Assembly: GCA_948567375.1 (NCBI GenBank)
Contig: OX419758.1
Location: 1,555,001-1,619,000 of the forward strand
Reading direction: 5' to 3'
Source of the DNA: Lunularia cruciata
Taxonomy: Eukaryota; Streptophyta; Marchantiopsida; Lunulariales; Lunulariaceae
DNA length: 64,000 nt
Of this stretch, positions 11,212 to 22,175 are shown piece by piece. Position numbers and translations under genes: made by a program. The notes below the pieces were generated by a model. The model was not told the DNA's origin. It saw only the letters and a program-made list of their open reading frames with translations, and did not search any database. Position 1 is the first letter of the stretch. Each line of letters starts with the position of its first letter.

Positions 11212-12522
11212 GAATTTGGAGAACACCAAATTGATCAAGTTGAAGGTGCGATTCCAGTGGGGCAGAGACAATACCACCTGAACCCGAAGTACTTGCTTTT
11301 GGTGAAATCAACAAGTACTTGGGGGCCGGAATAATCTTTCTTATCTCAAGCAGTGAATGGGTCTCACCCATTGTCATTGTCCCAAAGAAGAAAATGGGGA
11401 AGATCTGAGTGTGCCAAGATTTCCGCAAGTTAAATGCACTCACAAGGAAGGATCATCATCCCTTTTACCGATACAATTTTGGATCAAATAGCTGGTCACC
11501 CTTGTTATAGTTTTCTCGATGGATTTTCAGGGTACAATCAAGTGTCCATTCAAGAAGAGGACAAGGACAAAACCACATTCACTACCAATTGAGGCACTTT
11601 TGCTTACAATCAAATGCCCTTTGGGTTGTGTGATGCTCTTGCTACTTTCCAGCGTATGATGAATTTAATCTTCAAGGATTTCTTGTGCAAATTTGTGGAA
11701 GTCTTCATTGATGATTTTTGTGTTTTTGGGCAAAGAGATGTACATTTGGATTACCTTTGCCAAACTTTTGAAAGGTGTCATTTTGCCGGTTTGTCATTAC
11801 ACCCAGAGAAATGCTTCTTTGCAATGAAGGAGGGAATTCTTCTAGGGCATTGGGTGTCAAGCCAAGGTATTGAAGTCAATGTCAAGAAGGTAATCTTAGT
11901 TTTGGAATCCCCAAAGAACATTTGGGAGCTGCAAGCTTTCTTGGGACATGTCAAATACTTCCGACTCTTTGTTTCAAATTATGTGGTGCTTGTTGCACCC
12001 CTTACAAAGCTTCTGAAGAAATCCAAAGACTACTTGTGGGAAGCAAATCAAGAAGAAGTTTTCCAGGTAATGAAGAAGAAACTGGTTGAAGCACCAGTTA
12101 TGAGGGCCCCAAATTGGGACACCCCTGTATATGTGGATACTTCATCCATGGCAATTGGACTAGTCTTGAGTCAGAAGGATGACAAGAAGAAAGATTACCC
12201 CATCTATTACGCGAGCCGACAACTTTCAGTCTCTAAAAAGAACTATTCGACAACTGAAAGAGAAGCACTCGAAATAATGTATGCCTGCAAAAAATTTTGC
12301 CACTACCTAGTGGGATACGAGTTTGTCTTCTATGTTGACCATTATGTAACATTTGGTCAAGAAGGCAGATTTGTCCGGGCAAATTGCAAGATGGATCTTG
12401 TTGTTACAAGAATTCACATATACTATACAAGTAAGGAAGGGAGCTTTGCATTCAAATGTGGACTTCTTGTCTTGGTTGGAAACTCAAGACCAGGAATGAT
12501 ATATCAACGATCGGTTCCTTGA
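11212..12522 (+). pseudogene. H1 reverse transcriptase and RNase H
   Basis: Copies the element RNA into DNA and degrades the RNA strand. RT motifs in order: WVSPIVIVPKK (about 11360), SFLDGFSGYNQVSIQEEDK (about 11510), FAYNQMPFGLCDALATFQ (about 11600) and the catalytic VFIDDFCVFG (about 11700) with both aspartates. A stop interrupts between FTTN and GTFAYN near 11590, a stop lies near 11407, and bases are missing near 11470. From 11614 the frame is open for 302 residues through the RT thumb (LGHWVSSQGIEV) into RNase H (PVYVDTSSMAIGLVLSQ, YASRQLS, TTEREALEIMYACKKF). The FIDDF box and tRNA-Asp primer site suggest the Athila/Tat branch. Confidence 0.8.
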
Positions 12523-13855
12523 AGAAGAGTTATATCAATTAACAACAATGTGAAGTACAAGGTATGCAGCCAAATATCATTAGCTGCATACTCTCCATTG
12601 TCCTGAAGGGCTGGACCCGGAGCAGAGGGCAGTCTTTCTCAGGAAAATGGGACCGTATCAACTAAAACATAGCATTTTATTCAAAATGGGCAAAGACAAA
12701 GTACTTTGGTGAGGCTTGGAGTCATACAAAGTTGGAGGCATGATTGAGTCTTTACACTCCAAAGCATTGAGAGGACACTATGCTTCAAAGAATACTGTAA
12801 AGAAGATTCTTTCTTCAGGGTACTGGTAGCCTATGATGTACAAAGACACACATGCCCATATCCAAAGCTGCAACGCTTGTCAGTGAACGGGAAAGCTGAC
12901 AGCTACTTCCCAATGGCCTTTGAGACCAATTTTACCATTGGCTCCATTTGAGAAACGAGGAATTGATTTTGTGGGACCAATACTACCGGTAACCTTAGTC
13001 ACAGAAAATGCTACATTTTGGTTTGCATTGACTATGCTACCAAGATGGTCGAAGCTGAAGCAACTCGTAGAGATGATGCAAAAACAGTGGTGGAATTTTG
13101 CTTTCAAAACATCATCTTTCAATATGGATGTCCTCTAGACTTGGTCAATGACAGAAGGACACATTTCTTGAACTCTGTGATGGAGGCATTAACAAAATAA
13201 TTTCAGATTAAACATCGGAAGATGACTCCTTATAATCCAAAAGCAAATGGCTTAACGGAAAAGGCAAATGGGTTACTTTGCAAAGTTCCGAATAAGGTGC
13301 CTCAATTATGCCTATGACTAGGACACAAAGTTACCAGCTGTGTTGTGGGCATATTGAACAACTGAAAAGATCACAAACAAGCAAACTTCATACTTCTTGA
13401 CATATAGCTTGCACCCCATACTACCAGTTGAATTTGAAGTCCTGACATATTGGATTCTTTGTGAGGAACGATTGTCGGAAGAAGAAAGTCAGGATCTTCG
13501 GATCCATCAACTGATGCGGCAAGAAGAGAAAAGAAACAATGCAATGCAAACCACAAAATAAGTACAAGAACGGAGGAAAGTCAGGCACAAGAAGCATATC
13601 AAGCCTGTGACTGTTTGCAAAGGAGATTTGGTGTTCTTATATGACAATAACCAAATATTCTTTCCAAGCAAACTGCATTTAAGATGGATACGGCCTTATT
13701 GAGTTCTTCATCTTTATGACAATGGGTCCATTCAACTTGCAGACTTGGAAGGGCAACCATTTGCCACTCAAGTGAATGGGTGGAGCTCAAAGATATTGGA
13801 CCATAGACTCAAAAGTCTCTAAGACATCCAAGGTCTATGTTTGTGGGGACGTTCA
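12523..13855 (+). pseudogene. H1 integrase
   Basis: DDE integrase remnant. N-terminal zinc-binding region near 12770-12890 (LRGHYASK, then HIQSCNACQ). Catalytic core: first Asp in RGIDFVGPI (about 12955), second in LVNDRRTHFLNS (about 13140), and Glu in NGLTEKANGLL (about 13247-13280). Stops interrupt the frame near 12710, 12830, 13198 and after 13300, where the C-terminal part decays. The coding order after RNase H and the position just before the polypurine tract agree with integrase. Not functional. Confidence 0.75.
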
Positions 13856-13859
13856 CATT

Positions 13860-13873
13860 TGAAGGAGGGAGTA
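13860..13873 (+). other. H1 polypurine tract
   Basis: tgaaggagggagta immediately precedes the 3' LTR start at 13874. H2 has the matching gaaggaggaggta before 53962. It marks the plus-strand priming site and so the left end of the 3' LTR. Confidence 0.7.
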
Positions 13874-14759
13874 TATGGTCCTCACCATTTTGTTTTTTTT
13901 CTTATTTTTGAAGAAGAAGTGTACAAAAGAAGTTGAATTGCACCTGTATGGCACAAGAAGGCAAAGAAAGGTGTTCTCGGGTTGTAACCTGAGGTAAAGT
14001 GACTTAGTGTCAGAAGGCAAGGTACTCAAAATTGCTTTGTCAACATACAACCCAAAGTAAGGAGACTTTGGCTCAAGGGTGCTCAACCTGAGGCGAGGGC
14101 AGTGTAACAACTTTCCTTTGGGGTGAGACATTCAAGAAGGTATTGCTTATAAAAACGGCGGTCATATGCGTTGTCATTGGGAAAATAGCACACATGTACC
14201 TTTGAGGCTTTTGGTGTGATAAATTTTCTTTTTCTCTTCTTGTTGTTGTAAGGAACATGGATTTATGTCAATATGTCTCGGGTGTGGTTTAATGCTGCTT
14301 TGCCATGGGAGATATTTCCTATTATATTGTGAAGCCCGGAAAAAGTTATGGTGTTATTAGCTTGAGGAGTCTTTTAATGTGGCTTGAGCCAAGAAATAAT
14401 GTTGGGTTACACAAGCTCATGTTTTGTTTTATGTTATTGGAGTGAAGAGTATGTTCCTTAGTGGAGGAGCAAAAAGAGTCTTTTGAGTTGGAAATACTTC
14501 AGGAGGTTTTAGAGGAGTTTTGATAGTGAAAGGTTTGAGGAATAATAGCAGGAAAAAGTTAGAGGATAGTGAAGGAACCCAGCTTGAGAGAAGAGGTTTT
14601 TTTTGCAGAATAGGACTCGTAGAGGGGTGATAGGTTTTGGGTAGAAGGGGAAGGTTTGGGAGGAAGGAGAGAAGCATGGAAGGATTTTGAGGGTTGCAAA
14701 GAAAGGGGAATTTGGAAAGGGTTTTGCAAGGCAAAGGGCTCTCAAAGAAAGGTCTGGGG

Positions 14760-15260
14760 ATATATGTCTTTGGGAGATGTCTGGCTGAGGACATAGGGCA
14801 TAAAGAGATTTTTCAAGTTATGAAGCTTGGCCTGGATAGGAACTGAGGAGAAATGTTTCAGAAGATGTCTGGCTGAGGACAGAGGGCAATAAGGAGATTT
14901 TTGAGTTAGGAAGGTTGGCCTGGACGGGAATTGAGGAGAAATTTTTTGGGAGATGTCTGGCTGAGGACAGAGGGCAATAAGGAGATTTTTGAGTTAGGAA
15001 GCTTGGCCTGGACAAGAACTGAGGAGAAATGTTTCGGGAGATGTCTGGCTGAGAATAGAGGGCAATAAGGAGATTTTTGAGTTACAAAGGTTGGCTTGGA
15101 CAGGAACTGAGGAGAAATGATTTGGGAGATGTCTGGATGAGGACAAAGGGAAATAAGGAGATTTTTGATTTAGGAAGGTTGGCTTGGATAGGAACTAAGG
15201 GGAAATGTTTTGGGAGATATCTAGCTGAGGACAGAGGGCAATAAGGAGGATTTTGAGTTA
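14760..15260. repeat. Minisatellite in A2, about 87-bp unit
   Basis: Five to six copies marked by gagatgtctggctgagga at about 14774, 14862, 14948, 15037 and 15123, each followed by cagagggcaataaggag. This unit is not prominent in A1, A3 or A4. Confidence 0.8.
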
Positions 15261-15419
15261 GAGATCTTGTGGTTGGACAGGAAGGAACTTGGGGAGAAAA
15301 TGCTCTGAGAGAAGAATTTTGCAGGTATGCCTTGACGTGCAGGGCAAGAGAGGATTTTGATAGGTATGGCTTGAGATTGTGAAGGCCAGAAAGGAGAATT
15401 TTCAAATTGCCTTGGGCAG

Positions 15420-16385
15420 GATAGTGGGAGAGGGAAGAAGTGTTGTGCAAGAATTTTTGAATTGAGATAGGGTGTGCAAGAGAGGGGAAATTTTTGAAGT
15501 GCTCTTGTGTAGAACAGTGGGAGAGGAAAACAAGAATGCACATGAATTTTTTAATTGAGATAGGGTGTGTAGGAGAAGAGAAATTTAGAAATGATTTGGC
15601 TAGACAGTGGGAGAGGAAAACAAGGTTGTGCAGGAATTTTCAAATTGAGATAGGGTGTGCAAGAGAGGGGAAATTTTTGAAGTGCTCTTGTGCAGGACAA
15701 TGGGAGAGGAAAACAAGAATGTACATGAGTTTTTGTATTGAGATAGGGTGTGCAGGAAAGGGGAATCTTTGAAGTGCTTTTGAGTAGGATGGTAGGAGAG
15801 GAAAATAGGAATGTACATGAATTTTCAAATTGGAATAGGGTGTGAAGGAGAAGAGAAATTTAGAAGTGCTTTGGCTGGACAGTGGGAGAGGAAAGAAGGG
15901 CTATGCGGGAGTTTTTGAACTGAGATAGGGTGTGTAGGAGAAGAGAAATTTAGAAGTGCTTTGGCTGGACAATGGGAGAGGAAAGCAAGGATGTGCAGGA
16001 ATTTTTGAATTGAGAAAGGATATGCAGGAGAGGGGAAATTTTCAAAGTGCTCTTGTGCAGGACAATGGGAGAGGAAAACAAGAATGTACATGTATTTTTG
16101 AATTGAGATAGGGTGTGCAGGAGAGGGGAAATTTTTGAAGTGCTTTTGTGTAGGATAGTGGGAGAGGAAAATAGGAATGTACATGAATTTTTGAATTGAG
16201 ATAGGACGTGTAGGAGAAGAGAAATTTAGAAGTGCTTTGGCTGGACAATGGGAAAGGAAAGCAGGGCTGTGCAAGAATTTTTGAAGTGAGATAGGGTGTG
16301 TAGGAGAAGAGAAATTTAGAAGTGCTTTGGGCTGGATAGTGGGAGAGGGAAGAAAGGCTGTGCAGGAATTTTTGAAGTGAGTTGA
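15420..16385. repeat. Minisatellite in A2, about 90-bp unit
   Basis: About eleven copies marked by gtgggagaggaaa and gagatagggtgtg(c/t)aggaga, running from about 15427 to 16380. The copies alternate between two sub-types (one with aagtgctcttgtgcagg, one with agaagtgctttggctgg), showing higher-order duplication. Confidence 0.8.
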
Positions 16386-17428
16386 GGTGGAAGTGGACAG
16401 GAGAAGGTGTCCTCACAAAGGGATTGTAGGGTTTTGATAGTACAGGGGCAGGGATATTTTCTTGAGTATAAAGCCTTATGAGACTTGGCTGAAGGAGTTG
16501 AATTTTGTACAGAAAGGATTGCACTAGAGTGAAGTTTTGGAGAGTTGGCCTGCTAAGGAGAGAAGATGATCTTCAAGGGCTTTTGCCCTAAGTAGTGAAA
16601 GGTAAAAGGATATTTTTGAAGGGTTTTGCCCTGAGCAGTGAGAGGAACAGGAGTGAAGGTTTGGAGTTGCTTTGCTGAGGAGGTGACAAGAGAGGAAGGA
16701 AGTTTTGAAAGAAATCTGCTGGCTGAGCATGGCAAGAGAGTGAGGAGAGAAATGCCAGAGGTGACGACAATACAAATTCGCAATGACAAGAAGGGAGAAT
16801 CACCAAAGGGGATCTGCCAAACAACAATCTTGGGGAGAGACCTGTAGACATGAAGCTAAATGCTGTAAGGAATAGGAGTTAGGACTTGGATGTTTCCTGT
16901 TCTGTATATGCTTGATTAGACAATGTGCTTGATGCAAAACTATTCAGTTTGAGTTTTGATCATCATGAAGAATTTATGAATTTTGGAGAACTCGGTGCGG
17001 TGATGGAAGTGACATTCCTTGTGAATGAATGTGTATGTAAAAAGATAAGCAAACAATGATAAGAAAATAATGAAAACTTTGGCACTCAGTCCGGTCCATG
17101 GAGTTAGTCAGGTCTTTGGACATAATCTTGGGGTAGAATTGGTTGCATGACCTATGGACTAGTCCATGAATCCCACCAAATCTGTGCTTTGGGCCAAGCT
17201 TGAATGTCATAAATCTAGAGAACAAAACCAGTGCCAGACTATGGAAGAATTGCCAAGTCCATGACAAACAAGATAGCCTAAGCACATGCAGCCAAGTGCC
17301 TGATGCAATCTCATGACCTTACAATCCCCACAACAACATGAGGGAAAATTGACAATGATAGGAGAATGGAGGAGGTGTGATTTCTTGGTAGAAACTTGAA
17401 GTGAAGAAAGACGGAGAAGGCGTGCCAC

Positions 17429-17435
17429 TATAAAA
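17429..17435 (+). promoter_or_regulatory. TATA box upstream of the LTR-embedded frame (H1 3' LTR)
   Basis: TATAAAA about 168 bp before the ATG at 17603, in the same context as 4728-4734. Confidence 0.5.
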
Positions 17436-17602
17436 TTTGGGCTAGAGACAAAGCAATGACAAGTAATTTTCCATCACCATTAAGAAGTCATCCTGCAAGA
17501 GATCATGGGAAGAGAAGTGTAGTTGAAGACACGCTGGTGTGTTGAGAGGAAGTCAAGAGAGTTAGTCGGGGAATCAATAGGAAGAATAGCCACCAACCCA
17601 GA

Positions 17603-20040
17603 GTGGAAGAGAGAAAGATGGGAGGTGGGAAGAAGAACTCTGAATTCATAGTGAGAAATCATGCAATTTGGAGGTTAGATGTGATTGCAAGAATCGAGGT
17701 CTTGAGCAAGCTTTGGATCACAGTCTTGGCATGGAATGTTAGCTTTCTAGGTTTTATGACTGAGATCATCAAGAGTAGATGTCTTGATGGCTCCAAGGGA
17801 GAAGAGAAGAGAAGAAATCCGGCTTGATGGACAGAGTTGGATTGGAGATTGGTACTCGGAAGAGAGGCAGGCATAGAGCATGGTGCCACATTCTTGGGGA
17901 CGGGAGAAGTAGATAAAGAAACCCAAGAAGTGAGAGATGCCTTCTCTTCAAAGTGCACAAAGAATGGCTATAAAGTGGAGAGCTATAAAGATAGTATGAG
18001 GAGAGGTATTGTGAGTGCTCTAATGGCAATCTTGAAGCCGGAGAGAACAACCTATGTGATGAAACATCAAGCGGTGTTCTTCCACAAGATGTTTGCCGGA
18101 GAGCCAATCAATTGGGCAAAGTGTTTTCACCAACTTGCGAGACAGATGGTGTGGAATTTGTGAGACAAGTTGCCTCCACATTACATTGTGCCGTTTGCAG
18201 CCCATTTCTATCTAGGGCTGGACTTGCTCAATGCAGCAAAGAGATACAAGATGGTGTCACACTTCCATCTCGATTTGAGAAGAGATGTTAATGCGGAGGA
18301 GCAGCAGTACATCTTGCAAATCAAGAGCAGCAACAAGTACTATGCATAGACACGGCAGAGCACGTAGGTGACGGTAAACACTCCAAAGTCAATGAAGAGG
18401 AGTAGACAAGGAGAAGAAGAAGAAGTAGTAGTGGCAAGACCTTGGAAAGCTAGAAAGGTGAACCCAACGAGCAATCTGGTGGTAATCTTGTCGTCAAGCA
18501 AAGAGTCAAAAGGAGAGGCCGAGTGCAAGGAGGAAGACTCAGAGAAGGAGGAAGAATCCAAGTTCATGCTGCAGGGTGGGGGCATGAGTAGCAACAGTGA
18601 TGATGGAGTGGAGATGCAGTTGATACTCAAAGTGGAGAAGGTAACAATGGAGACCGAAGAAGGAGGTGACCCAAGAACCAAAGACGAGGTTCTTGAGCAG
18701 GAGGAGAAGAGGGTGACTATTCAGAGAGGAGTTTGTTTTAGAAGGAAGGCAAAGTATGAAGCGGGACCAAGTAAGGTAAAAGAAGTGGAGAGTGGAAGTT
18801 CGAGGAGCAAAGAATCCATTCCCATAAGGTGATTGTGGCTAAGAAGACGAGTATCAAGAGAAGAAGAGGTGAAGAAGAAGACAAGTCCGCAAGTCAAGGT
18901 AACCCCGAGTGAAGGAGTGGAGTATTTGCAGGAGATTGTGTGCCCGTTGTTAGTAAAGTTGGAGCACAAGAAGAAGGAGATGTAGTTGAAGTGTCCGGAG
19001 GTGAAGATTGTGTTGCAAGTGTTAGCAAGATTAGAAGAAGAGAACTCGGAATTGAAGAAGAGTGTAATCCGAGGTGAGGAGGAGAGAGAAGTACTATGAG
19101 TAGATGTAGTAGTACAGAATCAAGTGATCAAGAACTTGAAGAAGGAAGTGGGGAGTAGAGGGAGAATTATAGAGCGGAATGGCATAGCAAGAGAAAGACA
19201 AGTAGCAGAAATGGGATCTTGAAACAATAGTTTGTTGATTCGTGACTTGAGATTATTCATGCTATGGCAAGGCTAGCAGAGAAAGAGCAAGAGCTCAATA
19301 GGATGATGGAGAGTGTGGAGGAGAAGAAGCAACTCTAGCAAATGGAGTTGACGGTGAGATATAGAGAAGAAGAAAGATTGAGAGAGTTAGTCTGTAATCT
19401 AGAGGAGAAGATTGTGCAAAAGGAGAAGGAGAAGGAGAAGGAGATAATGAAAGCCAAGTTCAAGGCAAAATGGGCAATGTACAAAGAAGATTGGCTTGCA
19501 GATCAAGAACGTGAGAGAAGAATGAGACTCAAGCCATTGAAGGAGATTGTGACAAAGATGAATGCAATGTTGAGTATAGAAGCCAACATGCAAATTGAAG
19601 AGATGAGGTTGCATGAGTTGAAGTTGCTGGTGCAAGAGACAAGGAGGATAAATGCAAAGGATAAAGATTTGAATGCCTTGCTTATTAGTCTTAGAACTCG
19701 TGTAGAGAGGAAGATATTAGAAGTAGAAGATAATATCACGATTAGATTAAATTTAGTGAAACTGGAGATAGATAAACTTTGGAAGGATGTGAGAGCAAAA
19801 CCCAAAGCAGATGACATAGGAGTACAAATATCTTTGGAGTTATCGTCAGAGGTATTAGAGAAGAGTGGGCTGAGAGATAAAGAGTTAGATAGATTACCAA
19901 CTAGTGTAATTGTAGATCAGAGTGAAGAATTGTTGGAGTTGGTAGAGGAATTAGGAGTTGTGAAACTCAAGGATAGAGTAGTAAGTGAAGTTACTTTGGG
20001 ATTGGAAGCTGAGGAAGAAGTAGACATTGGATCGGAGTAG
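17603..20040 (+). pseudogene. LTR-embedded ORF of the H family, copy 2
   Basis: Same unknown protein as at 4902-7347, in the 3' LTR of the same element. Start MEERKMGGGKKNSEF at 17603, stop after VDIGSE at 20040. Open pieces: 17603-17827 (N-terminus), 17837-18163 (KNGYKVESYKDSMRRG, LKPERTTYVMKHQAVFFHK), 18368-18832 (basic patch and acidic middle) and 19342-20040, which gives 232 uninterrupted residues of coiled coil including KEKEKEKEIMKAKFKAKW. Stops near 17826, 18160, 18346, 18830 and in 19100-19340 disrupt it. Because the two LTRs were identical at integration, shared breaks with copy 1 date from before insertion. Confidence 0.6.
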
Positions 20041-20157
20041 TAATAGTTTTGAGATTTGAGGATGCAAATATGAAGAGGTGCATTGTCATTTCGGATCTAC
20101 AAGAAGGAAGAGTTGTTAGGAAATGGTATAATTGTTAGTAACCGTTGTTTGGTTCAC

Positions 20158-20165
20158 TATTTAAG
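20158..20165 (+). promoter_or_regulatory. Second TATA-like box in the H1 3' LTR
   Basis: TATTTAAG followed by agtggcattt, as at 7465 and 57582. The 675 bp from here to 20835 hold only the non-coding LTR tail. Confidence 0.4.
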
Positions 20166-20835
20166 AGTGGCATTTGGAGTAAAATGTTTTTTAGTGCTCA
20201 TAATTTCTGAGAAGAGATAAAGCAAAGTGATGTGAAGCAATGCTTGTTGTTTGAGCTTAATTCTGAGTATCAATTCTATGTCTATGTTTGTGAGTGTTGG
20301 GAGAATTTCAAAGTGCAAGTTAGTGTGTGTGTTGGATGTTGGATTCCAAAGCCTTGATCTTTATTCTATGTGTTTGATCTTGAGTGAAGTGTAATTGGAG
20401 CAATGCCTTGATAGATCTGAGAGGAATTGTAGTGTTGGTAGTATTCTACATTTGTGAGTGTAGTGCTGAGTTGATGTGAAGCAATTTTGATCAAGGAAGT
20501 TGTGCCTTCAATGGAGAGGTAGAACACACTTTTGAGGCAAAGTGGTTTTGCTACAAAGTGCCATTTTTGGGAGAGCCTAAATCATCACAATCAAGATTGT
20601 TTGGAAAGATTTGATGGAGTTGTGCTTAAGGAGTGTTAATTCGTGACGAGACTGTGAGTCAGTGCTTGTTACTTTCTTTTGGGTGTAGTTGCTACCTAAG
20701 AGATTAAAGAAAAAATCAAGAAGGACTGCATTATGACATTTGACTTTGTATTTAGACATTTTTGAATCATATCTCTACGAGAACAAACTTTACTTACTTG
20801 ATTACCGAAAAAGTGATATTTGCCAGGTTGTCACA

Positions 20836-21361
20836 AAACTCAAAGACAAAGCCAAAGAAGGTGAAATTGGGAGGAGTACCTCAATAAAATATTGTAGTGG
20901 ATTTGGCATCCACAAGTGTGAATGTCACATTCAAGCAACTATGGGAAGACAATAAGCTGTATAAGAAGCAACTAAATTCTGCCCTCAAGAAAGTAAGGGT
21001 GATGTCTAAAAAAGACCTTCTTGCTATTTATTGAATTGAATAGGAAGATTTGGGATCCCCCAAAGTTGATGCAGAGATCATATGGTGCATGATCACATTG
21101 ATGCCCATTGAATATTATGACCAAAGATACTACAAATTGGCTGAGGTATCATATGTTTGAGCCAATATCTTGAGTTTTGAAATTTGCAAGCTAAACCAAG
21201 AGACGGCCATTGGGCATGCTGTCAAACATTACCATGAGCATTGGAGGGATGCCTTTCAAGTTGAATTACAATGTGTTGCAACCTGTGACCAAAACTGGTT
21301 ACCCATTGTTGATCGAAAGACCTTGGTTGTATAGTGCCCAAGTTGTGGTGGATTTGCATCA
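20836..21361 (+). pseudogene. H2 gag-protease fragment between H1 and D1
   Basis: The outer element H2 resumes here. The stretch reads gtgaaattgggaggagtac and then caataagctg, matching H1 from about 10240. It goes on through a decayed protease (the DLG loop is deleted near 21110) to NITMSIGGMPFKLNYNVLQ and LIERPWLYSAQVVVDLH just before D1. Stops and deletions are frequent. The reading continues across D1 at 41934. Confidence 0.75.
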
Positions 21362-21468
21362 TGTTGTGCGTATATACATTGCTACACAACATACATTGCT
21401 GTCAACATCATACACTATAGAAGCACAACTCACACATAAGTCATCCATGAACTCTAAAGTGCCACAAT
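21362..21468 (-). repeat. Outer 107-bp repeat at the D1 3' end
   Basis: On the minus strand this starts TGTGGCACTTTAGAG and ends TATACGCACAAC(A), directly against H2 sequence. It is a near copy of 21911-22019. It is absent from the D1 5' LTR and from the D2 5' LTR. Confidence 0.85.
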
Positions 21469-21910
21469 AATCATTTACCACTCTCAACTCAACTCAACTC
21501 AAATCAGTACTTGATCTATCACTCTATAAACTGCCAACAATTGGGCACTGCTTACAGTCAAGCCACACCCATTCAAGCATAGAGAATCTAGGTGATGCTC
21601 ACCGGCCTCTGTCCACCATAGCCAGGAACTCGAAGGCTCAACATCAGAGAAGTGAGCTTTCTAGAGCTGCACTTCAAAAGTATATCCCCTGGACTCAAGC
21701 TAGGTCTGAACCCTAACGGTCCTGCTGATGCCACACTTGACAGTGCAAATGGTACAACGTGACGGTGGGCCCCACCGTGAGTCAGTACCCCAAACACAAA
21801 ATCTGACCGTTGGAAAGTAGTCTTTGAGAAACTGCTGAAATAACTCTAACTACTATCACTACAACTCCAATGGCCGAGCATCTAGATGCGACACTACAAA
21901 TGGCATGATA
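21469..21910 (-). repeat. D1 3' LTR core
   Basis: 442 bp matching the D1 5' LTR (41494-41933) and D2 LTR (60810-61270). The minus-strand start TATCATGCCATTTGTAG corresponds to TGTCACGCC/TGTCATGCC with TG changed to TA. It contains a short GAGTT repeat and ends GGTAAATGATTAT, lacking about five bases present at the end of the 5' LTR. Confidence 0.8.
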
Positions 21911-22019
21911 GTTGTCGTGCGTATATACATCGCTACACAACATACATTGCTGTCAACATCATACACTATAGAAACACAACTCACACATAAGTCATACATA
22001 GACTCTAAAGTGCCACAAT
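21911..22019 (-). repeat. Inner 109-bp repeat between polypurine tract and LTR core of D1
   Basis: Direct repeat of 21362-21468 with a few substitutions and a 3-bp difference near its end. The minus strand places AGCTAGGGGGGCAAT just before its TGTGGCAC start, so the polypurine tract abuts this repeat rather than the LTR core. Confidence 0.85.
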
Positions 22020-22034
22020 TGCCCCCCTAGCTGG
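22020..22034 (-). other. D1 polypurine tract
   Basis: Minus strand AGCTAGGGGGGCA. Six consecutive G next to a TGTGG start is a typical plus-strand priming site. Confidence 0.65.
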
Positions 22035-22175
22035 CGGTTAGGTCCCTCTAACTCTAGATAGCCATCTACTCCAAGTATATGGTATTTCCTATAATGGGCA
22101 AAGATCAAGAGGCCGTCTGCTATGGAGCCCCATCATTAGTCGCATGTCTGCAATCTATACCATATAAAGAATGAA

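Larger units (their letters stand above)
14172..17335 (+). mobile_element. A2: solo LTR of the A family in the H1 3' LTR
   Basis: A single LTR with no internal region: TGTCATTGGGAAAATAG at 14172 to CCCCACAAC(A) at 17334-17335. Host LTR is on both sides (ggcggtcatatg before, acatgagggaaaattg after). The flanks give only an imperfect duplication (ATGCG/ATGAG). The length of 3.16 kb exceeds A1 because the minisatellites are longer. Confidence 0.85.
4633..20835 (+). mobile_element. H1: gypsy element with ORF-containing LTRs, inserted in H2
   Basis: Layout: 5' LTR (only 4633-8141 visible because A1 interrupts it), tRNA-Asp-type primer site at 8149, gag, protease, RT, RNase H, integrase, polypurine tract, and 3' LTR (13874-14171 plus 17336-20835, split by A2). 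The parts of the two LTRs to the right of the insertions are 3509 and 3500 bp, as expected for one LTR pair. Directly after 20835 comes H2 gag-protease sequence that matches H1 from about 10230, showing that H1 sits inside a second copy of its own family. Coding regions carry many stops and frameshifts. Confidence 0.85.
13874..20835 (+). repeat. H1 3' LTR, split by A2 insertion
   Basis: Starts TATGGTCCTCACC (TGTGG with one change, compared with TGTGGTACCCACA at 53962) and ends GTTGTCACA at 20835. Without A2 (14172-17335) it is about 3.8 kb. It contains TATAAAA at 17429, the embedded frame 17603-20040 and TATTTAAG at 20158. The 5' LTR of the same element is interrupted at the same place by A1 in the opposite orientation. 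Confidence 0.85.

Noticed and set aside
15420-16385. Regularly spaced repeats, considered as a CRISPR-like array
   Set aside because: Units are tandem without unique spacers, about 90 bp long and inside an LTR of a eukaryotic element.
17336-20835. First read as the start of a new tandem H element sharing an LTR with H1
   Set aside because: No primer binding site follows the LTR end at 20835; H2 gag-protease sequence does, so this is the H1 3' LTR inside H2.
21362-22019. Considered as a TRIM element with 107-bp LTRs around a 442-bp core
   Set aside because: The core is clearly the D-family LTR (matches 41494-41933 and 60810-61270), and the purine tract before the inner repeat belongs to D1.
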